Assembly: GCF_003932845.1 (NCBI RefSeq)
Contig: NZ_RQZH01000008.1
Span: 23,843 to 87,842 of the forward strand
From: Prevotella sp. OH937_COT-195
Lineage (GTDB): Bacteria; Bacteroidota; Bacteroidia; Bacteroidales; Bacteroidaceae
Reading direction: 5' to 3'
DNA length: 64,000 bases
Shown: in pieces, positions 36,696 through 47,025 of the stretch
Numbering within the stretch: position 1 is the stretch's first letter
Layout: every line of letters starts with the position of its first letter
Notes under the pieces: model-generated
Database searches by the model: none
The model's input: the letters and a program-made list of their open reading frames with translations, nothing else
Told to the model about the DNA's origin: nothing
Program-made: the position numbers and the translations under genes

Positions 36696-37964
36696 CTATC
36701 CGAAATCATCGAACATTATCGACTCACGCTCTACGCCTATGGAACCGAGCATGCCTTGCACGGCTTTCGACATCGGCCCGGGGCCGCACATGTAGTATTC
36801 TATGTCTTCGGGAGCCTCATGGTCTTTCAAATAAGTATCGTACATAACCTGATGAACGAAGCCTGTAGTGTATTTCACTCCGGCTTTGTCTGCCTCCGGA
36901 TCCGGGCGGTCGAGTGCAAGGTGGAAGTGGAAATTGGAGAATTCTTTCTCTAACTCCATAAAGTCCTCTATGAAGAAAGCCTCCACCAATGCACGCGCCC
37001 CATAGAAGAAGTGCATCTCGCGGTCGCGCGTGTCGAGTGTCTTGGTCATGTGCATTATCTGCGCCCGCAACGGTGCCATGCCTGCACCTCCGCCTACCCA
37101 TATCATCTCTCGCTTGGAATTGAAAATCGGGTGGAAATCGCCATAAGGACCACTCATAATAACCTTGTCTCCCGGTTTGCGTGAGAAGATGTAACTTGAG
37201 GCTATACCCGTAGGCACATTTTGGAATCCCACTTCCGGACGCGGTTTGAAAGGTGTGGTTGCTATGCGCACCGTAAGCGTTATGCGGTCTCCCTCTGCCG
37301 GATAGTTGGCCATGGAATATGCGCGTATGGTATCTTGCGAGTTATGTGCTTTCAATGAGAAGATGTTGAATTTCTCCCATGTGGGCAGATAGTCTTTTCC
37401 TATGTCATCCTTGTCAAAGTCCTTGTCATAGTCTATGCAGTCGTATGCAGGAATCTTTATCTGTGCGTATGAACCGGGCACGAAATCCATGTGCTCTCCC
37501 GGAGGCAGTGCCACGACAAACTCTTTTATGAAACTGGAAACGTTCTTGTTTGATATTACGGTACACTCCCATTCCTTGACACCAAGCACACTCTCCGGCA
37601 CCTTTATCTTGAAATCGCCCTTAACCTTGCACTGGCAGCCGAGCCGCCAATGGTCTTTTATCTGCTTGCGCGTGAAATGCGGACGCTCGGAGTCGAGTAT
37701 CTCGCCGCCGCCTTCGAGTACCTGTACCTTGCATTGCCCGCAAGACGACTTTCCTCCGCATGCCGATGGTAGGTAAATACCGTTTTCGTTGAGCGTAGTC
37801 ATAAGACTGGCACCTTGTGCAACGTTTATTGTTTTGTCACCGTTTATCGTTATGTTGACATTGCCGCTCGGCGAAAGATATTTCTTCGCAACAAGCAGGA
37901 GAATGACCAAGAGGAGTATCGTCAATAGGAAAACTCCGATGCTTATACCTATAAATTGTCCCAT
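36696..37964 (-). CDS. nqrF: Na+-translocating NADH:quinone reductase subunit F
   Basis: A 422-aa NADH-oxidising subunit of the Na+ pump in the cytoplasmic membrane. It has one N-terminal membrane helix (FIGISIGVFLLTILLLVILLL), a 2Fe-2S ferredoxin domain (SACGGKSSCGQCKV and later LGCQC), a ferredoxin-reductase FAD domain with RAYSMAN, and an NADH domain (VGGGAGMAPLRAQI; CGPGPM). GGGAGGA ahead of the ATG at 37964 is a good ribosome-binding site and fixes the start. It is the last gene of nqrABCDEF, 17 bases after nqrE. Confidence 0.96.
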   Translation of the reverse strand: MGQFIGISIGVFLLTILLLVILLLVAKKYLSPSGNVNITINGDKTINVAQGASLMTTLNENGIYLPSACGGKSSCGQCKVQVLEGGGEILDSERPHFTRKQIKDHWRLGCQCKVKGDFKIKVPESVLGVKEWECTVISNKNVSSFIKEFVVALPPGEHMDFVPGSYAQIKIPAYDCIDYDKDFDKDDIGKDYLPTWEKFNIFSLKAHNSQDTIRAYSMANYPAEGDRITLTVRIATTPFKPRPEVGFQNVPTGIASSYIFSRKPGDKVIMSGPYGDFHPIFNSKREMIWVGGGAGMAPLRAQIMHMTKTLDTRDREMHFFYGARALVEAFFIEDFMELEKEFSNFHFHLALDRPDPEADKAGVKYTTGFVHQVMYDTYLKDHEAPEDIEYYMCGPGPMSKAVQGMLGSIGVERESIMFDDFG

Positions 37965-37981
37965 ATTATAAATCCTCCCAT

Positions 37982-38608
37982 TTAAATTTTCAAACCGCTG
38001 AAACACATCATTGCCATTGCCATTAGTCCGACGGTTATAAACGTGATGCCCAGACCTTGTAACGGTTTTGGCACGTCGGTGTATGCCATTTTCTCGCGTA
38101 TTGCTCCAAGAGAAACTATTGCCAGCGTCCAACCTATGCCGCTGCCCACGGCGTATGCCACCGCATCCCAAACATTTCCGATGAACTGCGAGTTGCTCGG
38201 ATCCATCGCTATGCGCTGTTGCATGAAAAGCGATGCTCCCATTATGGCACAGTTAACAGCAATAAGCGGAAGAAATATACCGAGCGAGGCGTACAGAGAC
38301 GGTGAATATTTCTCAACGATCATTTCCACGAGTTGTACCATTGCGGCAATTACTGCGATGAAAAGAATGAAACTGAGATATGACAAATCAATGCCTTCTG
38401 CAAGACAGTCGGAACCAAGTACCTTTGTCTGCAAAAAATAATCTACCGGTACCGTTACCAAAAGTACGAAAGTGACCGCCAGACCAAGTCCCAATGATGT
38501 CTTCACGTTCTTCGACACGGCAAGGTAAGAACACATGCCGAGGAAGAAAGCGAAAATCATGTTATCGACAAATATCGACCTGAAAAACAGATTTATTATA
38601 TGTTCCAT
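37982..38608 (-). CDS. nqrE: Na+-translocating NADH:quinone reductase subunit E
   Basis: A 208-aa integral membrane subunit with six helices. It is homologous to NqrD but of opposite topology, and together they hold an Fe centre and form part of the Na+ path. [29 protein letters not shown] and [14 protein letters not shown] are family-typical, including the conserved Cys of the Fe site. It starts three bases after nqrD. Confidence 0.96.
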   Translation of the reverse strand: MEHIINLFFRSIFVDNMIFAFFLGMCSYLAVSKNVKTSLGLGLAVTFVLLVTVPVDYFLQTKVLGSDCLAEGIDLSYLSFILFIAVIAAMVQLVEMIVEKYSPSLYASLGIFLPLIAVNCAIMGASLFMQQRIAMDPSNSQFIGNVWDAVAYAVGSGIGWTLAIVSLGAIREKMAYTDVPKPLQGLGITFITVGLMAMAMMCFSGLKI

Positions 38609-38611
38609 AAT

Positions 38612-39238
38612 TTATTTCTCCTTATAAAAATAAGCCCTGTGTACCCATATCACACAACCAACAAGAATGAGAGCCATGGCCGGCATGGTCATCATGCCGT
38701 TGTTCAAGTATCCGGCATCATATACCGACTTGGGAACAATGGCAAGTCCGAGCAGTGTGCCGCGCCCGAACAGTTCGCGTATGCCTCCCACCACTACGAG
38801 TATAACCGCATATCCAAGCCCGTTGGAAACACCGTCGAGGAACGACGGCCACGGTTTGTTCATCATGGCAAAGGCCTCAAGACGCCCCATGAGGATACAG
38901 TTGGTTATTATTAGTCCCACATATACCGAAAGTTCCACGCTTACGTCATACGCCACGGCTTTGAGAACCTGACTAACCACCGTAACCAATGCTGCAACGA
39001 CCACGAGTTGTACGATGATGCGAATGCGCTGCGGTATCGTCTTTCTTATAATTGAGATTATTACGTTTGCGAATGCAGTGATTATCGTCACCGCGAGTCC
39101 CATCACTATTGCCGGCTTCAATTGTGCGGTAACGGCAAGTGCCGAACATATTCCGAGAACCTGAATAAGCACCGGGTTGTCCAAATTCAACGGATTGATG
39201 AAAACCTCTCTGTTTTCCTTGCTGAATAACTTGCTCAT
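38612..39238 (-). CDS. nqrD: Na+-translocating NADH:quinone reductase subunit D
   Basis: A 208-aa six-helix membrane subunit. The paired motifs PVLIQVLGICSALAVTAQL and TNCILMGRLEAFAMMN carry the conserved cysteines that bridge the intramembrane Fe with NqrE. It lies between nqrC and nqrE with three-base gaps on each side, a strongly coupled operon arrangement. Confidence 0.96.
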   Translation of the reverse strand: MSKLFSKENREVFINPLNLDNPVLIQVLGICSALAVTAQLKPAIVMGLAVTIITAFANVIISIIRKTIPQRIRIIVQLVVVAALVTVVSQVLKAVAYDVSVELSVYVGLIITNCILMGRLEAFAMMNKPWPSFLDGVSNGLGYAVILVVVGGIRELFGRGTLLGLAIVPKSVYDAGYLNNGMMTMPAMALILVGCVIWVHRAYFYKEK

Positions 39239-39241
39239 ATT

Positions 39242-39856
39242 TTATTTGTCTGTTAGGAATTTAATGTATGGTTTGAGCCCCTCTTTGAACATGAGAGAAA
39301 CTCCATCGCTGGTCAGTGTGGCACCGGTAACTGCATCTACCTGCGTGGCAGCATCGTCAACTTTCTTCTTTACGCTGAGTGCGACATCGGCAGATTCTCC
39401 CTTAAAAATCTTCTTTCCGCGGAACTTCTCCTGCCACTCTCGCGAATCTTTTATCTCTGCCCCCAGACCCGCGGTCTCGCTGTCATGGTTGAAATAGACA
39501 CCGAAAACGGTATTCTTGTCATCGTCTATTGCCAAATATCCGTAAATAGATCCCCACAGACCCATTCCTTTCATCGGAATGACATACTTTGTTTTTCCGT
39601 CAACCACACATGTGAATATTTGGTTTCCGTCTAATTCTCCGTCGTCTTTTACCACCTCCTTGTATTTTGCTTCCGCGACATCGTCGTCGAGGTCGCGAAG
39701 ATTGAGGGAATTAAGGATTTGCTTTTTCTTGTCCAACAGTACATTGGCTTCCTGCTTTTCTTTTAGAGCAGTGCTCACGAATGCCAGCAAGAATGCCACA
39801 ACTATTACTATTACAACAGAATATATAATGGTGTATGTATTCGAGTTTGTATTCAT
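39242..39856 (-). CDS. nqrC: Na+-translocating NADH:quinone reductase subunit C
   Basis: A 204-aa subunit with one N-terminal membrane helix (YTIIYSVVIVIVVAFLLAFV) and a periplasmic FMN-binding domain. The covalent FMN is attached to the Thr of TGATLTSDGV, preceded by DAATQVDAV, the standard attachment pattern. It needs the flavin transferase ApbE, which is not in this window. Confidence 0.96.
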   Translation of the reverse strand: MNTNSNTYTIIYSVVIVIVVAFLLAFVSTALKEKQEANVLLDKKKQILNSLNLRDLDDDVAEAKYKEVVKDDGELDGNQIFTCVVDGKTKYVIPMKGMGLWGSIYGYLAIDDDKNTVFGVYFNHDSETAGLGAEIKDSREWQEKFRGKKIFKGESADVALSVKKKVDDAATQVDAVTGATLTSDGVSLMFKEGLKPYIKFLTDK

Positions 39857-39873
39857 TTTTTATTCCTCCCTTT

Positions 39874-41025
39874 TTATTTTGCACGCTTCAAACGTTTTGA
39901 AATATTTCTCTGCACGATGCAATAGTCTATCAATGGTGCAAACATGTTTCCGAAGAATATGGCAAGCATCATTCCTTCCGGATAGCCGGGATTCATGACA
40001 CGCACAATGACTGCCATTGCACCTATGATGAAACCGTAGATATACTTGCCCGGCTCGGTACGGGCAGATGTTACGGGGTCGGTAACCATGAAGACCGCAC
40101 CGAAACAGAAACCACCGAGTATGATGTGTTCGTACCACGAAATGGGAGTCATTCCCAACGATGAGAATAGCAAAGACATTATTATGCCGCCGGCAAATAC
40201 GCTTGCCATGGTTTTCCATGATGCGATGCCCGTCCAAAGAAGTATCACCGCACCAATGGCAATGGCAATGACACTGGTCTCGCCTATGCTGCCCGGTACC
40301 AATCCTACCATCATATCCGTAACGTCAACATTAGGAACAACGCCATGACTTACATCTGCAAGAGGAGTGGCTCCCGACACACCATCGGCAAGTTTGTTGC
40401 CCAATCCGAATATGGTGTCGTTGGCAATCCACACCTTGTCACCCGTCATCTGCGAAGGATATGAGAAGAAAAGAAACATTCGTGCCGCGACCGCCACGTT
40501 GAATATGTTCATTCCCGTGCCACCGAATATCTCTTTGACAAAAATAACGGAGAATGCAACGGCTATCGCAAGTATCCATAACGGACAGTTAACGGGGAGT
40601 ATAAGCGGAATTATGATACCGCTTACGAGAAAACCTTCCTGTATCTCCTCGCCTTTCCACTGCGCCCACGCGAACTCTATGCCAAGTCCCACAACATAAC
40701 TCACAATAATCTTGGGCATTACGGCAAGAAAACCATAGAGGAACATTTGAAAGAATGCTGCCTCCGCAAGTTTTCCCGCTGCGGCATAGTTTTGATAACC
40801 GATGTTATACATACCAAACAACAATGCCGGCAACATGGCTATCACCACGATACTCATAATGCGTTTGGAGTCTATGGAGTCATGAATGTTTGAGCCGCTC
40901 TTCGACGTATTATTGGGAACATACAAAAAAGACTCGAAGCCGTCGAAAACACTTTGCAGCGCATGCAACTTTCCCCCTTTCTCGAAATTCGGCTTTATTT
41001 TGTTCAGATAATTTCGTAAACCCAT
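39874..41025 (-). CDS. nqrB: Na+-translocating NADH:quinone reductase subunit B
   Basis: A 383-aa multi-helix membrane subunit that carries covalent FMN and riboflavin and forms the main Na+ channel. The FMN attachment Thr is in DGVSGATPLA around residue 220. GGTGMNIFNVAVAARMF and the terminal helices match the NqrB/RnfD family. It follows nqrA after 41 bases. Confidence 0.96.
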   Translation of the reverse strand: MGLRNYLNKIKPNFEKGGKLHALQSVFDGFESFLYVPNNTSKSGSNIHDSIDSKRIMSIVVIAMLPALLFGMYNIGYQNYAAAGKLAEAAFFQMFLYGFLAVMPKIIVSYVVGLGIEFAWAQWKGEEIQEGFLVSGIIIPLILPVNCPLWILAIAVAFSVIFVKEIFGGTGMNIFNVAVAARMFLFFSYPSQMTGDKVWIANDTIFGLGNKLADGVSGATPLADVSHGVVPNVDVTDMMVGLVPGSIGETSVIAIAIGAVILLWTGIASWKTMASVFAGGIIMSLLFSSLGMTPISWYEHIILGGFCFGAVFMVTDPVTSARTEPGKYIYGFIIGAMAVIVRVMNPGYPEGMMLAIFFGNMFAPLIDYCIVQRNISKRLKRAK

Positions 41026-41066
41026 GATGATATTTACTATTTATTTTTCACTATTTAATGTTTTTC

Positions 41067-42416
41067 TCAAGCGTTCTCCTTGCGCAACATGTCAAGACCT
41101 TCACGGACAATCTTCTGCAACTCAAGTTTTGAACTGTCTATAAACTCTGCAAGGGCAAAGTCTTCCGGTGCGACTTCGTATATGCCGAGTTGTTCCATAC
41201 GGTCTATGTCGCCTGCAAGTATTGCTTTTATCAGATATTCGCCATAAATATCCATTGGCAACACAGAGTCGTATTCGCCACTCATTATCATTCTGCGCTC
41301 GCCGCCTTTCACACGGCAATCCGCATCGTATTCTTTCTTTCCGAACAACCATGAGAAATAACTCCTGTTCTTGGAGAATTGGTTTATTCTCGGCATTATC
41401 CACCCGAACATCTCGTCTGCGTCGTCTCCTTCCGGTATTATTGTTATTTCGCTTGCATCAGCACCGAGAAAATCATTCATTGTTATCTGTTTCCCGGTGA
41501 GTACGTTACCTCCTATGATACGTGGCTTTTTGTCATTACATACGTTATCGGATAAAATATCTGCGACACTTGCTCCTATAACTGCCTTGACGTATTGCGG
41601 ATTTTTGACCATGCTTCCTACCACTGCCACCGCACGAGTTAGGTCAACATGCCCTGTGTTGAACAAGCGACCGAAGAATACTGCGACCATGGGATCTACG
41701 GTCCAAACCACCTCGCCCTTGTTTACCGGAGAAAGGTGATTAACTTGCACACCGACATTGCCTGCCGGACATGGTCCGTCAAATACATTTATATCGACAT
41801 CCTTGGCGTTTGTAAGTGCCATTGACGACTGATTGATACCTATACCAAGGTACGTCTTTGCTATTTTAGACAATGCAGTCAGCCCCGTTTGAAAATCCTT
41901 TTCATTGTCTTTAAGTTCAAATTCGAAATCTGCCGACAACGGTTTGTCTCTCAATGCACTAACAAATATTGCCTTCGGTTTCTGCGAGGGGTTCGCAGAT
42001 ACGGCATAAGGCAGTTGATTGATATATCCGAACAGTCCTGCATCAAGGAGTTTGCCTATAACAGCATCGCTGTCAATTTTCGAAACATCCTGCCTGCCAA
42101 AGTCGGCATATTCCTGTTCTTTACCGGCTTTTATTTTAACGGCAAGCACTTTGCGACGCTCTCCACGGACAATCGTTTCCACCGTACCGCTTACAGGTGC
42201 CGAGAATTTCACTTCCAGATAGTGCTTATTGACAAACAAAGGGTCTCCCGCCTTTACGGTATCTCCTTCCTTGACAACGACTTTTGGGGTAACACCGGCA
42301 AAACTATCGGGCAGGAGAGCAAAGTTTCCGTTCCATTTCACCTCGACAAGTTTTTCTTGTGCCTTACCCTTAAGGTTTATGTCTAAACCCTTTCGCAACT
42401 TAATTACATTTGCCAT
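41067..42416 (-). CDS. nqrA: Na+-translocating NADH:quinone reductase subunit A
   Basis: A 449-aa peripheral cytoplasmic subunit, first gene of the nqr operon. KLRKGLDINLKGKAQ at the N-terminus, the barrel-sandwich segment KHYLEVKFSAPVSGTVETIVRGERRK and the central Rossmann-like part are typical. NqrA contributes to the ubiquinone/menaquinone site. The start at 42416 lies about 50 bases downstream of a consensus -7 box. Confidence 0.96.
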   Translation of the reverse strand: MANVIKLRKGLDINLKGKAQEKLVEVKWNGNFALLPDSFAGVTPKVVVKEGDTVKAGDPLFVNKHYLEVKFSAPVSGTVETIVRGERRKVLAVKIKAGKEQEYADFGRQDVSKIDSDAVIGKLLDAGLFGYINQLPYAVSANPSQKPKAIFVSALRDKPLSADFEFELKDNEKDFQTGLTALSKIAKTYLGIGINQSSMALTNAKDVDINVFDGPCPAGNVGVQVNHLSPVNKGEVVWTVDPMVAVFFGRLFNTGHVDLTRAVAVVGSMVKNPQYVKAVIGASVADILSDNVCNDKKPRIIGGNVLTGKQITMNDFLGADASEITIIPEGDDADEMFGWIMPRINQFSKNRSYFSWLFGKKEYDADCRVKGGERRMIMSGEYDSVLPMDIYGEYLIKAILAGDIDRMEQLGIYEVAPEDFALAEFIDSSKLELQKIVREGLDMLRKENA

Positions 42417-42468
42417 GAGTTTATATTATATATAGTAGTATTTATTATACGCATGTCAATAAATTGAC

Positions 42469-42477
42469 TGCAAAAAT
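42469..42477 (-). promoter_or_regulatory. nqr operon promoter -7 box
   Basis: On the minus strand TATTTTTGC fits TAnnTTTGC, 53 bases before the nqrA ATG. It lies 67 bases from the divergent tamB box at 42544. Confidence 0.5.
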
Positions 42478-42543
42478 AATGTTTTTTTTTCTTTCATGTA
42501 TTAAAAATAAATTATAAATTGCCCGAGTGCCGACTTTTTCTTG

Positions 42544-42552
42544 TAATTTTGC
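42544..42552 (+). promoter_or_regulatory. tamB promoter -7 box
   Basis: TAATTTTGC consensus; transcription would begin near 42559, 50 bases before the chosen tamB start at 42609. Confidence 0.55.
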
Positions 42553-42608
42553 ACCAACAAAACACCAATCACCCGATGTTTTGCAACGTACGGGTAGCAA
42601 GTTTGATA

Positions 42609-45600
42609 ATGAGGGGACTCCGAAAAACAATAAACATAACACTCTGGACTTTGGTTGCCGCATACTTTGCAGCCATCGTTGCACTGAAACTTCCGCCGGT
42701 ACAAAACATGATTGGCAGATGGATCAGCGATGCCGTAAGCAACAAAATAAATTCAAAAGTCGAGATTGGCAACATCAATTTGGGTTTCTTCAACAGAGTC
42801 ATAATTGACAATGTTAAGATATACGACCAAGAAGACAGTCTTATGATAGCATCTTCACGCTTGTCGGTAAGCATTGACCTACTGAAAGCTGTCAAAGGCA
42901 ACGTCTCCATTTCCTCGGCACAAGTTTTCGGACTTCGAGCATATCTAAGTAAAAAAAACAATGATGCACCATTCAATTTTCAGTTTGCACTCGACTCTCT
43001 CGCATCAAAAGATAAACAGGAAGAAACAGAATTGAACCTGCACATTGGGTCGTTGATTATAAGAAACGGGCTCGTATGTTATGATCAAAAAGACTATCCT
43101 ACAAATACCGAAAAATTCTCACACAAGCATCTCAGAGTATCTGACATAAGTTCGCACATCATACTAAACAAAATAACGCAAGACTCCATAAATATTAATA
43201 TTAAGAAATTGTCGTTAAAGGAAAAGTCGGGCATCAAAATATCAAACCTTTCGTTAGAGGCCATGGTAACGAAAAACAATGCCGTAATCAAACAGTTTGA
43301 TTTGAAAATGCCCAACTCACACATCGTTTTGGAAGAGACAAAGGCAAGATATAAAACAGACGGCAAAACATCTATATTTAAAACACTTGACTTTAACACT
43401 ACGGTTGGAAAATCATATATATCACCCGCCGATGTTGCTGCATTCTTGCCAAACTTCAGTTCGGCAGTAAGTCCCATAGATTTTTCAATGAAAATAAACG
43501 GGCATGGCGAGAATATATTCATCAAAAGCCTTGCAATAAAAGACCGTGGAGGTGAAATGAGTCTTTTTGCCAACGGATACATATACGACATATCTTCGCT
43601 AAAAGAATGGTTGGCTGACATAAAATATTTCAGGATAAACAAAAACTATATCGAAAATTTTGCCAAGATGTTGAAAGGAGGAAACTTCGCATTGCCAAAA
43701 TTTCTTGACGGATTGGGAGATTTCGGTTACACAGGTACTGTTTTAAATCGGAACAACAAAACATCGGTAAAGGGAAAACTGACATCAAACATTGGCAATG
43801 TTGCGATAAACGGTTCATACGGAAACGATGATTTTGCCGCCAAGATAAGAACAGATGGTTTCGACATTGGGAAATTGTCTGCAAATAATGATTTGGGAGA
43901 AATAAGCACATCCATTGACATAAAAGGGAAAATGCGCAAGGGGAAAACACCCGACATCATCGCAAAAGGAAACTTCAGTCAGATATTTTTTAAGGGATAC
44001 AAATATCGTAACATCGAAATTGACGGGAGAATGATATCCGATATATTCAACGGGAAATTATCGATCGATGACCCTAATGTCTCGCTTTATGTAGAAGGCG
44101 AACTTTCTCGCAGTCATGCCACAGACATAACATTAAACATAAAAAACATAAACCCGAATGCCTTGGGGCTTACGGAAAAATGGAAAGGTACAACTTTCTG
44201 CGGCAAACTAAAAGGAGATTTTCATGGAAGTTCATTGGATGATGCCGTCGGGAATTTAAGTATTGAAGACTTCAAAATGTCAAACAATACCGACAGTGTA
44301 TTCAAATTAAACAACATAACCTTATCGTGCGGTGGCAAACCAACAGACAGACACCTGCGACTTTACGGAGATTTCGGGCATGTTTCATTAGACGGACAAT
44401 ACAAAGTGTCTTCCCTTCCATACGTAATAGCAAAAATTGTGAAATCAAGACTGCCGTCAATGCCCGGACTGTCAAAAACAAATATGAGAAACACCGATTG
44501 TTTTACCATCGATGCCAAAATATCCGATGCGTCTATATTGCGGAAATTCATGAATTTCCCAATAATGACACGACAGCCGATAATCATAGAAGGAAACATA
44601 AACCAGACCGAAGAACATGCAGACATTACGTTGACAGCAAAAGACATACTCTACAGTGACGCTCCGTATAAGAATATTTATTTGAACATATCTACATCAA
44701 AAGACGAGGCTCTGAATACAAATATCTCGATAGACAAAGTAATGGCAAACGGTCACACAATAGCACTCGGGGTTACCTCGTCGGCAATAAACGACAGGAT
44801 GATTTCTTCCATAAGTTGGGACAACAACGGAAAAAAGCGTTTTTCAGGAAGCCTAAACACCGATGCCACGTTTACAGAAAACGAGAATGGGAAAGCAACT
44901 GCAGACATAGATATTCTGCATTCAAACATCATTGTCGGAGATACGGTATGGAACATAACGCCTTCAAACATAAAATATTCAAACGACAGACTCGCCATAA
45001 ACAATTTCTCGGTAAACCACGGCAGACAACATATAAATATAGATGGAACCGCAACACGATCGAAGAATGACTCAATAATGGTAAGTTTGCAAGACGTAAA
45101 CGTAAAATATGTTCTTGACATGCTGAATTTCCATTCTGTCGATTTTGACGGATATGCCTCGGGAAGAGCGAAGATGTCTTCATTGTTCGGACAACCGGAA
45201 TTGCATGGGGATATTAGTGTCAGGAATTTCATCTTTGAAGAAGGACACATTGGAACTTTGCAGGCTTTCTTTGAATACGACAATGCAGCAAAACAGATAA
45301 ATATAAATGCACGGGCAGACGACGGACCATTATGCAGAACAATAATAGGCGGATATGTTTCGCCGGCAAGGAAAGAACTGGATCTCAACATCAAAGCAAT
45401 CGGAACAAGTGCCGAGTTCATGGAAGGATTATGCAGCAGTTTCCTTGACAACGTAAGAGCTGCGGTTAACGGAGACGTGCACATATTCGGTCCGTTAAAG
45501 GCCATAAACATCGAAGGCAACATTAATGTTGACGGAGAGATAAAACTGCCGGCTCTGAACACAAATTACGCCTTGCGTAACTGCAATATTGTGATGCGCC

Positions 45601-46997
45601 CAAACATTCTCATATTCGAGAACGATACTATTACCGACCGAGACGGCAACATGGCAGAAGTCAACGGAACGGTAAGGCATCAAAATCTTTCAAAATGGAC
45701 ATACGACCTTGGCATCAAAGCCGAAAACCTGCTGTCTTACGACTTCCACGACTTCGGTGAGAACACATTCTTCGGGACAGTCTATGCCACCGGAACATGC
45801 AACATACACGGGAAAAACGGAGAAACGGTATTCGACATTGACATTACACCACAACGCGGAACATTCTTCGAATATAATGCTGCGGCACCTGAAGCCATAT
45901 CGAATACCGACTTCATCGAATGGGCAGAACGTGATTCCGACAAGCAAAAGGAAGAGGAAGAAAGCAAGAAGAAAAAAAACAATAACAATTTCCGTTCGGA
46001 TTTGAAAATGAATTTCCGAATAAATGCAACTACCGATGCTGCCTTGAAACTGCTTATGGACAAGAATACCGGAGACATGATTACCTTATATGGTAATGGG
46101 AATCTACGTGCCATATACCACAACAAAGCAGGTTTCAACATGTATGGCAATTACGAGATAAGTCACGGAACATACGGCATGACAATACAAAATGTCATAA
46201 AGAAAGACTTTACATTCAAAAGCGGAGGCTCGATAGTGTTCGGTGGAGACCCATACAACGCAGCAATAAACATGAAAGCAAAATACACGGTAAACGGAGT
46301 TCCTCTTTCAGATTTGCACATCGGTCGCAGTTTCGCCAACAACAATGTACGAGTGGATTGTATAATGAATATCACGGGAACTCCTAATGTTCCGCGTATC
46401 GATTTCGATTTCGACATGCCGACAGTTAACGAAGATGCAAACCAAATGGTACGTTCGCTTATCAACAGCGAAGAGGAACTTAACCAACAAGTAATCTACC
46501 TGTTGTCCATAGGACGATTTTACTCGCAGGCAAACTCTGCATCATTAAACAGCCAGCAAAGTCAGACATCGCTCGCAATGCAAAGCCTGCTCAGCGGAAC
46601 AATAACACAGCAGATAAACTCGGTGCTTAGCAATGTCGTCAACAATTCGAACTGGAATTTCGGTGCAAACATAAGTACCGGAGACGAAGGTTTCAACAAT
46701 GCCGAATATGAGGGAACACTATCGGGACGACTTCTCAACAACCGGTTGCTTATAAACGGGCAGTTCGGATACCGAGACAACGAAAATGCCACAACTTCGT
46801 TCATCGGAGATTTCGACATTCATTACCTCCTCGTTCCCAATGGCAATATCGCAGTACGCATATACAATCAAACCAACGACCGGTATTTCACGCGCAACAG
46901 CCTTACCACACAAGGAGTGGGACTTGTCTTGCAAAAGGACTTCACCACCTTGTCCGACCTTTTCGGAATAAAGAAAAGGAAAGACAAGAAGAAATAA
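42609..46997 (+). CDS. tamB: translocation and assembly module protein TamB (DUF490)
   Basis: A 1462-aa AsmA-like bridge protein. One N-terminal signal anchor (ITLWTLVAAYFAAIVALKL) precedes more than 1000 residues of repetitive beta-groove sequence. The C-terminal DUF490 core ends with LINSEEELNQQVIYLLSIGRFYS and a barrel-contacting tail. TamB-like proteins span the periplasm and help insert outer membrane proteins or move lipids. A lysine/glutamate/asparagine-rich patch near residue 1120 (KQKEEEESKKKKNNNN) is a likely disordered loop. Upstream Met codons are in frame, but the Met at 42609 gives the usual RKTINITLW start. The gene stands alone, divergent from nqr. Confidence 0.9.
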   Translation: MRGLRKTINITLWTLVAAYFAAIVALKLPPVQNMIGRWISDAVSNKINSKVEIGNINLGFFNRVIIDNVKIYDQEDSLMIASSRLSVSIDLLKAVKGNVSISSAQVFGLRAYLSKKNNDAPFNFQFALDSLASKDKQEETELNLHIGSLIIRNGLVCYDQKDYPTNTEKFSHKHLRVSDISSHIILNKITQDSININIKKLSLKEKSGIKISNLSLEAMVTKNNAVIKQFDLKMPNSHIVLEETKARYKTDGKTSIFKTLDFNTTVGKSYISPADVAAFLPNFSSAVSPIDFSMKINGHGENIFIKSLAIKDRGGEMSLFANGYIYDISSLKEWLADIKYFRINKNYIENFAKMLKGGNFALPKFLDGLGDFGYTGTVLNRNNKTSVKGKLTSNIGNVAINGSYGNDDFAAKIRTDGFDIGKLSANNDLGEISTSIDIKGKMRKGKTPDIIAKGNFSQIFFKGYKYRNIEIDGRMISDIFNGKLSIDDPNVSLYVEGELSRSHATDITLNIKNINPNALGLTEKWKGTTFCGKLKGDFHGSSLDDAVGNLSIEDFKMSNNTDSVFKLNNITLSCGGKPTDRHLRLYGDFGHVSLDGQYKVSSLPYVIAKIVKSRLPSMPGLSKTNMRNTDCFTIDAKISDASILRKFMNFPIMTRQPIIIEGNINQTEEHADITLTAKDILYSDAPYKNIYLNISTSKDEALNTNISIDKVMANGHTIALGVTSSAINDRMISSISWDNNGKKRFSGSLNTDATFTENENGKATADIDILHSNIIVGDTVWNITPSNIKYSNDRLAINNFSVNHGRQHINIDGTATRSKNDSIMVSLQDVNVKYVLDMLNFHSVDFDGYASGRAKMSSLFGQPELHGDISVRNFIFEEGHIGTLQAFFEYDNAAKQININARADDGPLCRTIIGGYVSPARKELDLNIKAIGTSAEFMEGLCSSFLDNVRAAVNGDVHIFGPLKAINIEGNINVDGEIKLPALNTNYALRNCNIVMRPNILIFENDTITDRDGNMAEVNGTVRHQNLSKWTYDLGIKAENLLSYDFHDFGENTFFGTVYATGTCNIHGKNGETVFDIDITPQRGTFFEYNAAAPEAISNTDFIEWAERDSDKQKEEEESKKKKNNNNFRSDLKMNFRINATTDAALKLLMDKNTGDMITLYGNGNLRAIYHNKAGFNMYGNYEISHGTYGMTIQNVIKKDFTFKSGGSIVFGGDPYNAAINMKAKYTVNGVPLSDLHIGRSFANNNVRVDCIMNITGTPNVPRIDFDFDMPTVNEDANQMVRSLINSEEELNQQVIYLLSIGRFYSQANSASLNSQQSQTSLAMQSLLSGTITQQINSVLSNVVNNSNWNFGANISTGDEGFNNAEYEGTLSGRLLNNRLLINGQFGYRDNENATTSFIGDFDIHYLLVPNGNIAVRIYNQTNDRYFTRNSLTTQGVGLVLQKDFTTLSDLFGIKKRKDKKK

Positions 46998-47025
46998 GTA
47001 AAGTGCCAAACCGGCAGTAGTGACA

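Noticed and set aside
37965..38171. N-terminal extension of nqrF
   Set aside because: It overlaps nqrE and encodes no NqrF-like sequence; a strong ribosome-binding site lies before 37964.
44753..45562. 269-aa minus-strand reading frame
   Set aside because: It is antisense to the middle of tamB; the plus frame is continuous for 1462 codons.
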